Shown one piece after another: positions 32,773-43,866 of a stretch of DNA of 64,000 nt. The first letter of the stretch is position 1; each line of letters starts with the position of its first letter. The DNA is taken from assembly GCA_025738555.1 (NCBI GenBank), contig JAOVFP010000014.1, positions 1,364,001-1,428,000 on the forward strand. The letters run 5' to 3'. The notes beneath the pieces are model-generated. The model worked only from the letters and a program-made list of their open reading frames with translations. It had not been told where the DNA came from and ran no database searches. Both the position numbers and the translations under genes were made by a program. The DNA comes from Cyathus striatus (Eukaryota; Basidiomycota; Agaricomycetes; Agaricales; Nidulariaceae).

Positions 32773-35700
32773 CTACGACGCCTCTAAAACCTTCAAATGA
32801 CCCATCCCACACGCGCCAACAGTCCAGTCCTTTACGAGCCTGTACTTTCTCGCGTTTCCACATCCAGGGACAGCACACACCCCGGCTTGCGCGCTGCTGC
32901 CTCTTTGCTCAGCTGCTGAGATTCTGCTGGTGGGGGTGCAGAAGGAGCGGGGGTAGGGATGGAGGCGGGGGAGGCAGGTTTTGATGTATCTGGAGCCGGA
33001 GTGGGAGGTCCAGCTGCCGGTGCTCGGATGGGAGTAGGTACCGCACTCGGTGTCGCTTTATCCTTTCCCCCCTCCTCCTTCACCTCCCCCTCCCCCTCCC
33101 CATCAGCATCAGCATCAGCATCCATCCCCTCCGCATCATCCTCCGCATCCTCTTCCTTAGCCTTCCCAACCTCCCGCTTCCTAACAGGCCAATACGGCAC
33201 CATCCCAACCCCAGCAACAACAGGCACCCCAAACGTAATCTTCATCTCCCCACCACGGGCCGAACACACCCACCTAAACATCCTCGGCACCTCCTCATCC
33301 TTCTCCCCTTCTTCGCCTTCTTCCGCGTCGTCTTCGTCTGCTGCGGCTGCTGCTATTGCTGAAAGCATCCGCTTGGCCTTAGGCCGGGATTGTTTTTTGA
33401 GGAGGCGGTTTATTGTTTCTGCCTGTGCGTGATGGTGTGAGTGTGCGATAGTGAAGGGGGAGGGGGAGAATGTACCTTTTCATCTTCCAGCTTCTTTTCT
33501 GTTAAATTCTTCCTCTTCCGGGCGGTCTCTTCTCTCCTCAGCGCGAGCTCAGTCTCATTGAGAGGCTGTTTCTTGCTTCTAGTTGATTCGTCTGCGGAAG
33601 GGATTAGTTAGTACGATAGCACTGTAGAAAAAGCGAACAAGGGTATGTGAAGAATATAAACTGCAGAGGGAAGCAAGGAGGGGGTAATGCTGCTGTCACC
33701 GAAACTGTATGGCTGGAGACAAGGTGATACACCAACCCCATATCCACACGAACTCGCCAAAACCACCACTCTGGGGACCAAAACGTATCCTCCGAGAAGC
33801 ATGAGAACGAAACTAAGCAGCAAAAAAGACATATGTCTAACACGGAGAAAGGCAGTACGCAGTTGGTCTCTACCACGAACACCCGAACCGGTACAATAAT
33901 GGCCCTAAACCAAATGCAGCCCCATAGTACACGATCCTCCCGAGAAGGGTGGCACACCGTAAGTACCCAATCAGCAGGCCCCCCGACTTTCGACCAGGAC
34001 GCCGTATAACAGGACATTCCCGACCGACCACATATACCCCAGTGCGATGAGTACAGGAGAGCACTATGCCAACGCAGCTTCTGGCACATCGCAGAGCTTT
34101 CCACTAGAGGGCTCATGAAAAGAACCTATGCGCGACACTGCATTCCATCCAGAGCATCGGCGCACTCATCTCCCACGTCCCGCGTCCAACGTTAAACATT
34201 CAACATAACGCATGACGAAACAGAGTCCAGCTAACCCCATCAAACGAAACCAAAGCAATATCTCCACACTCTGCCCAGTCAAGCAAGACGCTAGGCTATT
34301 TCACACCAGCGAGTGAGCGGAACGGCCATCACCCACCCTACTCCGCGCTTGACATTCACGAAAAGACAACTGCACTAGCACATCCCGAGACGTAGGCACA
34401 GCCCCCTCCACCCAGCTAACACCATCAAACGAGACCAAAGCCGTGTCTCTCCGCTCTCCCAGTCAGGCAAGCGAGCAGAGCAATCATCAACCACCCTACC
34501 CCGTGCTTGACGTTCACGAAAGGAACGTAAGCTCGGCACTGCTTTCCAGCCAGAGCATCATCGCATCCCGCGTTCATGATGAGGCTCAGACGAAACCAAA
34601 GCCGTGTCGCTCTGCTCTGCTCTGCCCAGCCAAGCGAGACGTTAGGCTACGCAATACCAGCGAGCGAGCGGAGCACGACGTATCTCATGCCCAAGACTTC
34701 ACAGGATCCAGCCTATCCCCCCCTTCCCCACCCAAACCAAAAAAAAGCAAAGAAAGAAAAGGACTCACTAAGCTCAACATGCGTAGAATCAACAACACTA
34801 GCCAACACAGCCTGTCTCGTCGTCATCGCTTTCGGTACCCCCCCTCCTGTTGCTCCCCCAGGAACAAGAGCAGGTGTACTAGCTCCATCCCCAGCGAGAG
34901 GGAGGGGAAGGGGAGTAGATTCTTCCTCCTCCTCAAGTTCAGCTTCGACCTCGGCTTCTGCGTCGTCGTCGTCGTCTGAGTCTTCCGATTCTGGGGAAGG
35001 GGAAGGCGAGGAGGAGGATGGAGATTCTATGTCTGTTGGAGAGGAGTTAGTGTTGGTATGAGATGGGGAAGAAGGGAAGAGAAGAGAAATAAGAATAAGA
35101 TAAGTGGGATATAGGGAGGAGGGGTAAGAGGAGGGGGGAAGGAGAAGAAAGAGGGTAAGGTGAAGAGAAAAGAAAGAGGGGGGTAAAGTGGAAGCGAGAG
35201 AAAAGTGAAAGAAAACATACATCGTCTAACAGGCCTCCTAGTCCTCTTCGGACTCTCAACCTTCCCCCTTTCCACAACCCTCTCCCCAACCCTCCCAACA
35301 ACCCGTTCAACAACCCTCTCAACCTCCCTTTCCTCCTCCTCCTCGTCTTCATCAGGCGTCAATGTAACTTTCCGCGCCTTCCTCCCTCTCCCTCCTCCTC
35401 CCCGCCCACGGCGGCCTGCACGCTTAGTGGGAGACCCACCGCGCGAGATGGATGCAGCTGAAGCTGCGGAGGCGCGGCCTTTACGTTTTGGAGGGGGAGG
35501 AGGGGTAGCTGATGCTGACGTTGACCCCGAGGGTGTTGTGGTTGGTAGTTTAAGTGTGATTTTTAGTTTTTTGGGAGGTTCCTGTGTGTTTCTTTAGTAT
35601 CATATAACGGAAGGGGAAGAAAGTAAGGAGGAAAGAGAGAAAGGAAACGAACCTCCTCAACATCAACGTCAACATCACTTTCCTCATCCACCACGACCTT

Positions 35701-35928
35701 TTTCTTTCCCCTCGCTTTTACTTTGGGAGCGGGCTGTTGTTCGTCTATATCTTCCTCCTCTTCTTCCTTCTTCTCTACTATCTCCTCCTTCGCCTTGGTA
35801 TCTTTATCTTCTTGGTCAGGCGTAGACTCATCATCGACGTCAACGTCCATATCGCTTTCTGGGGTGGGTGAATCGTGCACTTTGGCGAGTGCTTGGAGGG
35901 CTGCTGCACGGCGGGTTGTTATGCGCAT
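32773..35928 (-). CDS. IES2: INO80 chromatin-remodelling complex subunit Ies2
   Basis: Minus-strand exons 35,928-35,653, 35,581-35,221, 35,032-34,769, 33,591-33,476 and 33,422-32,773 are in phase. The first part is a charged, disordered nuclear tail: acidic runs, KKLKITLKLPTTT, and a Gly/Arg/Lys-rich RGRGGGRGRKARK segment. RQAVLASVVDSTHVEL ends exon 3. Exons 4-5 encode the PAPA-1-like region (NETELALRREETARKRKN then TINRLLKKQ), and RMFRWVCSARGG follows. The C-terminal zinc-finger-like CAVPGCGNARKYRLVKDW with ACGMGHLKVL lies in another frame of exon 5, with stop at 32,773. A weak intron 32,916-33,046 (131 nt) would restore phase and give 511 residues; otherwise a frameshift truncates the protein. 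The start MRITTRRAA is the first ATG in the exon. A conserved MANSG plus GTGAGT donor at 36,540-36,526 may be an upstream exon. Confidence 0.82.
33592..34768 (-). other. Unusually long intron of IES2 with internal repeats
   Basis: This 1,177-nt intron is over ten times the length of most introns nearby. Its distal half (about 34,110-34,690) holds three diverged tandem copies of a roughly 170-250-bp unit (landmarks CAAACGA.ACCAAAGC, then CCCAGTCA.GCAAG, then ACCCACCCTAC.CCG.GCTTGAC). One copy also occurs at 57,540-57,690. A same-strand 170-codon Cys/Trp-rich ORF lies at 33,604-34,116 with no recognised domain. Confidence 0.55.
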
Positions 35929-36890
35929 TGTTGGTGTGGTGGTGGTGGTTGATGTGAAGGAGGTAGGGGTGGCACGGTAGTTGGAGATGGGCCAGCGAGT
36001 CACGTATAGTGTACAGGTACAGGTACAGGTACAGGCAGTGTACAGCAGTGGGTTGGGTTGGGTTGATACAGTCGACAAGGACAGGGGTTGCGTTGCCAGT
36101 GGGAGTCAGTGGCGTGGTTTGTAAGACGTGCCACAGAAGCAGGTTCGTGGAGCCCAGCGATCGAAGTCCACAGAATACGGCGTGTTGGTTTGATGTAGCC
36201 GTAGCACAGTCGCAGATAGTCGATAATCGTGTAGCGTTGAATAAGAAAGTGTGCCAGATGCCAGCGAAGCAATGCACGCCACGCCCAATCGAATCAATAG
36301 CGGGAATCAAAAGTAAAAGAACAAAGAACAAAGCAATCCGTCAGTTTCAATCAATTCCAAGGAATAAGAATCAAGAATAAGAATCGAAATAACAATAACA
36401 ATAACAATAACATAATCACCACCCACGTCGCACCCACCCATGCAACCAACCAACATTCCCATCACCCCCAAGCAAGGTCGTCCATTCGTACCATCAACAC
36501 CATGAGAAAAGCTAGTTTGACTCACCAGAATTAGCCATTTCCTACTTCTTTCCTTTTTCGTCGGAGATAGTGTGGGGTATTTATAAGTCTATGTCTAGTA
36601 GTGGGTATGGGGGAGGTGAAACGGAAATGATACGGGAGGGTTGGAGCGCGGTGGACTGTGCTCCGTTGGGCGTGTTCGGTTACGGCTGTGCCCGTGTGCC
36701 GTGTGCCGCGGGAGGGCGTTGGTAAATAAATGCAAATTTATGGTTCTTGGTATCGACGATCGCTGTGACTTCCTTCGAGCCACCATCCATTACTGGGCCC
36801 CCTCTTATGTTATTAGCATCATATAGCAGGACAAAAACCACGATAAAATATGGTTTCAAATTGCTAAAACTCATGTATCATTCAGGATGG
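35929..36890. promoter_or_regulatory. Divergent promoter region between IES2 and a lost neighbour
   Basis: Contains CAGGTACAGGTACAGGTACAG at about 36,015, an AACAATAACAATAACA run near 36,395, and the conserved 5' exon candidate MANSG|GTGAGT. On the plus strand the start ATGGCGCAGAAGCTTCAG at 36,890 stops after nine codons. The same arrangement is duplicated at 59,000-60,230, where that start is longer. Promoter function is inferred from position only. Confidence 0.4.
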
Positions 36891-36919
36891 CGCAGAAGCT
36901 TCAGTTATCTTCCTAATGA
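36890..36919 (+). pseudogene. Truncated 5' end of divergent neighbour gene
   Basis: ATG GCG CAG AAG CTT CAG reads MAQKLQLSS and then stops. The duplicate at 60,169 reads MAQSQKLQLLLQNAQKASTQ up to a GTATTG donor. The shared segment CTAAAACTCATGTATCATTC directly upstream shows homology. The remaining exons are absent from both copies, so the product is unknown. Confidence 0.4.
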
Positions 36920-36959
36920 TCCTCCTAGCTCCCAACCAAGTAATTCTTCTTGAATATTT

Positions 36960-37620
36960 CCTTTAGGTCAAACAGCCAACCATCGTGCTCTCTGGCCACC
37001 CTGATGCTACTCCTATTCAAGACTTAATAATTTGATTGATTAAAAATAAGAAATGATTAGCAAATTCTGTCTGCACATTATTATCTTCATTGGCATAAAG
37101 CAAAGTGCTAAGCCCAATTTCTAAGTACGACTACATTCATAACACAAATCCTCGCTGGTACTAACGCCTTAACCAGTCTTACGAATCTCACGGGCCACAT
37201 CTATAACATATTGTCAGATACTTGAATAACCCACGCATGCACTGGTCCCATGATCAAAGAGCCGGGAAGTAAAAGTCATATTAGGCTCCACACAGTATAG
37301 AGACAGCTAGAACTATTGTCCCCCCCGGGCCGTCATATTTCCCTCGTTCCTCAATATCACCTTACTCCGAGATCTTTCACCTTTATTTCTCTTCCCTTAG
37401 ACTTACACGAAGACATCGCCCTTCCAAGAGTTCATCCTCACGTCTAGAGTCCTGCAGTACTAACGCCCCCTCCTTCCATACGATTCATAATCCAACTCCT
37501 ACACACACCAAACACCTCCCCGTCTTCATTTTAGTTCACATTGCACAATTTATGTATTTCCACTGCAACTACCACTAACGGTGCTAAAATATATTTCGAG
37601 GCGAACATAGTACATAACCC
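36960..37620. other. Intergenic, no feature seen
   Basis: Moderately AT-rich spacer between the IES2 locus and the convergent end of the membrane protein gene. I see no ORF with motif, repeat or RNA gene. Confidence 0.5.
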
Positions 37621-37635
37621 TAGCACTACTACATA

Positions 37636-39133
37636 TTATATATGAGGGATGAAATTTGACCACTGCACGGTTTCTAATGCGGAGGGCGGAAGTGATCTAA
37701 GAGCGAAGAATGCTTCGAAAATCAGATAATAGCGGGCAACTACGTAGAGTCCAATAGTAATAGTAACTGGTATCCAAGTAATATCTAAGACAAACGTTTC
37801 CCGGAACTGCTTCGTAGACGTCATAATATGTATAGTATCGCTTATTACAAACCATAAACATACCAGTGTGGGCGAAGCAGCTAATACTAAAGCCGATATT
37901 CGCCATAGGTTCCTCTCCACTGTAGTAGGGAATTGTGACCCCCAGGAGATGCAATGGACCAGACCCAGAACTGCCCCGCCTACTGAAGATATGGAAATGA
38001 ACGGCTTGACGATAGGCCAATAAATGAATACGGTAATTAACGTTCCCAGACACCCATCCTTGTGTAACGAAACAGCTAAAGCTTCTTGAGCTGTTTCGTT
38101 GATTGACTGCAGTGTTCCGTGGAATGTTTTTAAGTGGTGCATAGCCCATTGCAAAGCACGTTTTATAAAATGACAAAAGGCGAAAAGACGATTGCCAGTG
38201 TCCAATATTTCGACCTCATTAATATCCCCTGCAATAGATCTGTCGTGAGTATTTTACAGCCATGCTTGAGAGCTACTCACGTTCAGCAGCCAATATCTGC
38301 AGCATACTTCCTGTTATTTGTAAATCTTGCTCTTCAATGATAACATGCTGAGAAGAGATCATAACAACATCCAAATAGATTGGATGCCGGACATCAAGAG
38401 GTTTATGCCACCATAGTATGCACAACATAAAAGTACTCGAGATGACGGCAAGAGTTGCAACCTCTAGCTGTGTCAAATCCAGTCCTTGAGCATGTCTCCC
38501 GATGCACTGTATGACAAACCAGAGCGTCTGTATAATTAGAATAATCTTTGAGAGGCCATCTGCTTTACTTTTGTCTTGGATCTCTTCTTTCGTAACATTA
38601 GGAAATGTAATATTTCCCTCTCGAAGCAAGGCATCAAATCTCATGGGGCTTATAACTCCCTTATGGTCGGCAGAGCATGAATGAAAACCTCCCATCTGAA
38701 GGAATTGTGCGTGGTTCATGGTCCATTTGCGCTCTAGATGGTGTAAGCCATATACCATTTGTTTCTAAGCAACAATTAAGGGCTTACCCGGGCTTTTATA
38801 CATATTGAAAATCTTTCTTGCACCAAGCAATTGTCGAACTGCCCATGTAAGAACAAGTTCTGGAGCTATCAAGCTAAAATACATAATTTTAAGCCCTCTC
38901 CAGAAGGCTTTCCAGTCTTCCTCTTCTGGATCAGGTAAGTTCGGATGTACGGAAGCCCATGTACAAAGAAAAAGTATCGAGAGGCAGCTCCATACGATGT
39001 CCAGTACGGGGCGCTGATTGCAACTGCAAGGCGCTGCGGAACCATCCTGCGATCGGATGCCTAAGAATAAAAGGCTCGTTATAACCCACTGTAAATTGGA
39101 AAATATAGAATATCTATGCATATAATAATCCAT
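37636..39133 (-). CDS. Agaricomycete multi-pass membrane protein, 463 aa
   Basis: Minus-strand exons 39,133-38,788, 38,733-38,281 and 38,228-37,636, with 54- and 52-nt introns, join in phase to 463 residues. The N-terminus has a hydrophobic leader (WVITSLLFLGI, residues 16-26), then CNQRPVLDIVWSCLSILFLC, TWASVHPN and LKIMYFSLIAPELVLTWAVRQ. Exon 2 continues RKWTMNHAQFLQMGGF, TLWFVIQCIGRHAQGLDLTQ and ILWWHKPLDV. Exon 3 has four more hydrophobic segments and ends LRSLPPSALETVQWSNFIPHI. All these blocks are hallmarks of a large, uncharacterised family in Agaricomycetes and some ascomycetes with about eight membrane spans. Using the upstream acceptor (38,764) instead would break phase. CpG content is normal and nothing is broken. 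The function is unknown. Confidence 0.88.
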
Positions 39134-39766
39134 AATTTATGCTAATTGTATGACAGAACAATCCATATCTTACCAACTTGTATTTGACTTGTATAGAAAT
39201 GCTTTCTGTAATATATGTAGTACAAATGAAATCGATTTTATTTTCAAATTCATTCCTGGAAAACATTGTAGAAATGGTTTGTCATGTCTTAGTTCTAGTT
39301 ATTATCCTTCATAGCAATGAATAATAGCAATTGTTTCACTTTGTTGACTTCTATCTTCAAGTTTTACACATTAGTGTATTCTATTCTACTTAGATACACT
39401 GTTATCAAGGATTCAACTCTATACACTTCGGCACGAGATAATAAGAGTTGTGCTTTTTTGTCTGACCAAAACTAAAATGCTAAAATGCGGCTTCATGGGT
39501 TAGCTAGTATCTGGAATGGATAAAATAGACTTGCTACCCACATATTCTTCATTTTTTAATCAGATATTTTCTGTGAAACGTGTTATAATTGAATGTTTTT
39601 TCATAGCATGAGTTTCCGTATAATTCCCGCTACCTTTTAAGGTAGTAGGGTTATGTAGGGTGATGAAAAACAAAATTTTGCAGAGCGAACACCTCCCATC
39701 AAGCGGAGTTTGAAAACACGTGTAAGCTTGAAATATCGGTTATCTCCGTATCCCAACTGCTTGTAT
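39134..39766. other. Intergenic with repeat R2 core copy
   Basis: 39,621-39,650 (TAATTCCCGCTACCTTTTAA then GGTAGTAGGG) is the third copy of repeat R2 and is nearly identical to 3,141-3,170. The rest is AT-rich with no recognisable feature. Confidence 0.55.
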
Positions 39767-39769
39767 GTA

Positions 39770-40770
39770 GTCTCGGCTACCCATCCGTTGACGCTTGTCC
39801 AAATCGGGATTTGCAAGCGTCAGCGTCTGGGAAATAACCAACAGGTTTGGGAGGGGTATGCGTTCGGTGTTCTCGGGCTCGTTAGCTACCTTTCCACACG
39901 CCTTTTACTCGCATTACTAAGCATTGTAATGCATCAATTTCTTTCATCATATCTTCGCTTTTCTACTCTTGTATTCGCTGGCTCCTCTTACAAAAATTGC
40001 ATAAATATTAGTACCCATTTCATAATTATTCTTGTAGTGTATCTATGTGAAATAAGTTTACCAATGTAGGAATGCCAGTAGAAAAACAGTAGCTGACAAA
40101 ATACTTAGGTAGAGAACTTTATTCTCCTTATTTCAACTAAATCTTAGTACTTACCACACAATACGAGAGTGAAGGTTATTGAGTCTCATGTAATCTCTTC
40201 AGGTGATCGAGTTGATAAGAGATGCCAATGGAAAAGTGAAAACACTCTTCCTCTGACACTCCAGCATACACAGCATATGTTCATCATAAGAATATTTAAG
40301 AGCATGGGCCAAATCTTTATCATGATCTTATATAGATTGCATGAGAGATTAAACTCAAATTTACATGCTTAGCTCTGGTAGACTGGAGTTGGGAGCCCCA
40401 GGCGATATCACATTACTTATTGGTAGTTTTTCACAAGTTTTTTATGCTATTTTATCGAAAATAAGACTCCAATGGACTTCAAAAATAGAGCACCATCAGA
40501 AATATAAGATATATTAGTTGAATACCAGAGAAACAGTATTTGTAAGCAGGAATAGTGGATAAAGAAGGAGAAAAGCGAAGATATGATTGGACATGAAAGA
40601 AATTGATGCATTACAATGCTTAGTAATGCGAGTGAAAGGCATGTGAAAAGGTAGCTAATGAGCCCGAGAACACTGAATGCATACCCCTCCCAAACCTGTT
40701 GGTTATTTCCCAGACGCTGACACTTGCAAATCCTGATTTGGACAAGTGTCAATGGATGGGTAGCTGAGAC
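39770..40770. mobile_element. Foldback MITE of 1,001 bp with TA duplication
   Basis: Inverted arms of about 205-215 bp start GTCTCGGCTACCCATCC at 39,770 and, as complement, GTCTCAGCTACCCATCC at 40,770. They share GGATTTGCAAG.GTCAGCGTC and AAATAACCAACAGGTTTGGG further in. TA flanks both ends (39,768-39,769 and 40,771-40,772). The centre (about 39,980-40,550) is AT-rich without an ORF of note. Arm differences are largely CpG to TpG or CpA. Confidence 0.8.
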
Positions 40771-40772
40771 TA

Positions 40773-42945
40773 AACTGCTTTGGAGCTTCTACCACATTCA
40801 AACCATGTTTGGTGCGTTGTTGACCAATCATCCACTAACATACTTACAAGTTCTTTTGTATTTTTTATTTTGCATCATTACTTACAAGTTTTATGTTATA
40901 TAGTAAGTTTGGTTATATCTCTTGACTCAGAATACTCCGTGGAATATACATTTGCTTGTACATACAAGTTTCCCTTTTGCATTTTTGATATTTTATGCTA
41001 TGTTATGAAGTTCAGAACCATCTTTTTAGGACAAAATGTCTATACCATTACACATATTCTCTTGCAAATTTTATACTGACTGTAGCTTGTGAGCCTTGGG
41101 CCCAGATGATAAAAATTAATCAATAAGTAACCTGCAGGTACTAACTTCTAAAAATGACTGGAATTTCTGGGATCATTAAGAATAAATTTAGGCGATGTTT
41201 TTATGAAAATTAGTTTTAACAGGATGTCCAACTCTCATTCAATCAAATTTCACTGATACACCTGCTTGTGCACTTTTAACAAGTTTAAGTTTAACTACCT
41301 ATATAAATGATATATTATATATTTATTGGAGAGGATTTCAGGTTGTGTCTGGTAGCGGGCCTTATTGATTTATTATACGGTTAAACCGGCATGGGAATGC
41401 CGCATACGTCCGACATCAATTGTATCATGTGATCTACCCAAATACTTAATTGTGGGCCAGTGGTATTGCTGATCAGTGATGCATGGTTGATGCACAGTGC
41501 AGCGGATCGCCCCCCAGCCAAGCACCAACTTCTATGTTACTCACGTTAATGTTGCCTTTTGTTCCATGAAAATGATACACATTGTCTTGAAATATAAGAT
41601 AAGTACACGATGCTAAGAATGAATGAATTTTTCCCACAAATTAAACAATAAATCTCTCAAAAGAAGTGATGAAAAATTAAAAATCAAACAGTCTAGAGTT
41701 TTATTAAATCTAATTAATCCACAATGGCCAATACTATAAAGGGACTCGGTTGTGACATACATAACTAATGTGAAAGGGGGGATATAGTGCGCACATTTCT
41801 ACTTATAATTATAGCAAAAGATACATCATAATGTACTACAATTACTGACATTTATACATCTTGCCATAGCAGTAATTGCTGTAAATGATACATCAGATTC
41901 CCAGTATCTGGTGGAAATGTTTGGAACTGATTTGATGTGCGATATTTTTATGAAAGCTGGCTCAAAGTGGGGGTTTTTTTTCATGTGGAGCTTTAAGGTT
42001 CATTTTCGGAGTTAGCTGTTCAGCTAACAATGTAAGTACATCACAGATGTCGAGTGGCGGTGTGGTTATCATTACCTTTGAGCACATCATGGCTGATCGC
42101 AATGTCAGTTTGCTTTCAGTAGTGCAGTCTTGCTATGTAGTTTCGCACTCCAGGTAAAGGATAGCGAAGCTGGGAGCGGCCACAGGTGTTGAATTGAACT
42201 TTGCCCTTGTGAGAGCATTTGCTAATGTAAGATTGTAAGCCTGGATTTTATTACAATTGAAGGCTCAAAGAACCATGAGCGTCACTGTGAAAGATCAAGT
42301 CTGCTCACATGATGGTGGAGACAATCTGTACAGGTCACGTATGTACTTAGAACTAGAGCAATATTAATAGCCTTTATATTCAGATCCATTCACCATTGCT
42401 TGGATCTCTACTTCAAGGATGTACCAAGGAAACTATGGGTGAATTCGTGGTGATGATGGCTTGGATCTAATTAACTTGAATGTTGACTGTTTGAACAATG
42501 ATGTACGAGCTCGTCTCCCAAAAATACTATGTCTCACACTCACCAGTGTAGCAAGCATGCGCTTGCACTGCATATAGAATTAAATGACAGGGTCGACAGT
42601 GTAAAAATAGCTAGCGGCAGGGCCCACTACCTTCTCATTCAACAGGCATTTTCCATTAGAAATAATATTCATTATAGAGAAAAACGGATTAAGTAATAAA
42701 AAACTACATTAATAATTGTTGTGATAAATGTCCAGCATCATGCCTATTCAATCAAAGCCATTCAATGTACCACAATTAGGTTGTTAGGCAATGATGTGCT
42801 GAGAAAAAGATGGTAAGGAATGTAGTGAAAGAAAGAGTGAGCCGGAAACTGAAAATGAGAGGGGATGATAATAATGGAGGGGGGTGAAAAAATCATCTGG
42901 GACATCATCAATTCATCAGTCAAGCAGCCACAGATCATCACAGGG
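40773..42945. other. AT-rich gene-free stretch
   Basis: No ORF above 100 codons and no recognised motif. The 41,300-42,650 portion keeps some CpG but shows no repeat ends or splice-linked exons that I could identify. Confidence 0.4.
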
Positions 42946-43866
42946 CTCCAGTATGGAAAGTGGATGACTTCCCGCAGGGTTTAGAAACCCAGATTATTTT
43001 CTAAATGTTAAGTGAGTGGCACTTGGCTAATATAGGTCTGCGTTTCTAACCATAGCACATTTTCCCTTAGACTTTCAATGCCGTTTCTAAATTTCATAAG
43101 TGCTTTAGTAATCTTATTACATGTTTATCTTTTCCTTTATTCACAACGATATTGTTTTCTATCCGTCTTTTTATGACTGAATCTCTCAGAAACTCTGTAA
43201 AGTAAATAGTACATATGTGCATGCTAGTCTGATGTAGCCTTTTCTTTGATATAAGTACTGTTCCCTCCCATAGTGAAGAACTTCAATGGCACTGTGGACC
43301 GATTTTCTCAAAAATAAGTATGTAATGATATATTTTTTTCAGAAAGAATCACTGTGATGAATAAGTATACAAAATAACATGACATAGAGCCTACTACATT
43401 GCCAGTTGTGCTGCAACTATGTCATATGAGGGGAGGGAGAGCACTGTATCAGTAGTATGAATCTTGAGATGATACATCCCTGCAGGGATTTTGACGTCGG
43501 AGATCGAAAATGCATTTACAGGAGGGTGTTTAGAACTAGAAGAGGGGGGGGGGCTCTTCCAGATTATTATCTAGAAAGGGGTCAGTTTTGAGATCAGCTG
43601 TCAAAGTGAGCCGATTTGGACAACAGCATCACAGCCAATCTCACTTACAATGTTTAGGCCCTTTTTGGATGCATGGGGAAGGGGAGGGGAAGGATCTTGG
43701 GGAGGTGATCTGATGTTATGGCTAGGGGAAGAGCCATTCTCACAGGTTAAGAATTGAGATGTCACAAATGTCACAATGACCCACATGTGCACGTGACCAT
43801 TGTAGATCATAGTGCATTGTTATCATATTGCTATCTTCTATCTATTCTATCAATCTATACCTACTC

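Noticed and set aside
34713..35597. Long Ser-rich and acidic ORFs on the plus strand
   Set aside because: They are antisense shadows of low-complexity IES2 exons. The minus-strand reading has splice sites and the conserved domain.
36009..36380. 123-codon plus-strand ORF and overlapping minus ORFs upstream of IES2
   Set aside because: The region includes CAGGTACAGGTACAGG repeats, and the ORFs are not preserved as a frame in the 59-kb duplicate. It is more likely a promoter or UTR.
37636..39133. Second acceptor for exon 2 at 38,764 giving KQMVYGLHHLE
   Set aside because: It breaks reading phase with exon 1, while the acceptor at 38,734 keeps phase and gives a 54-nt intron.
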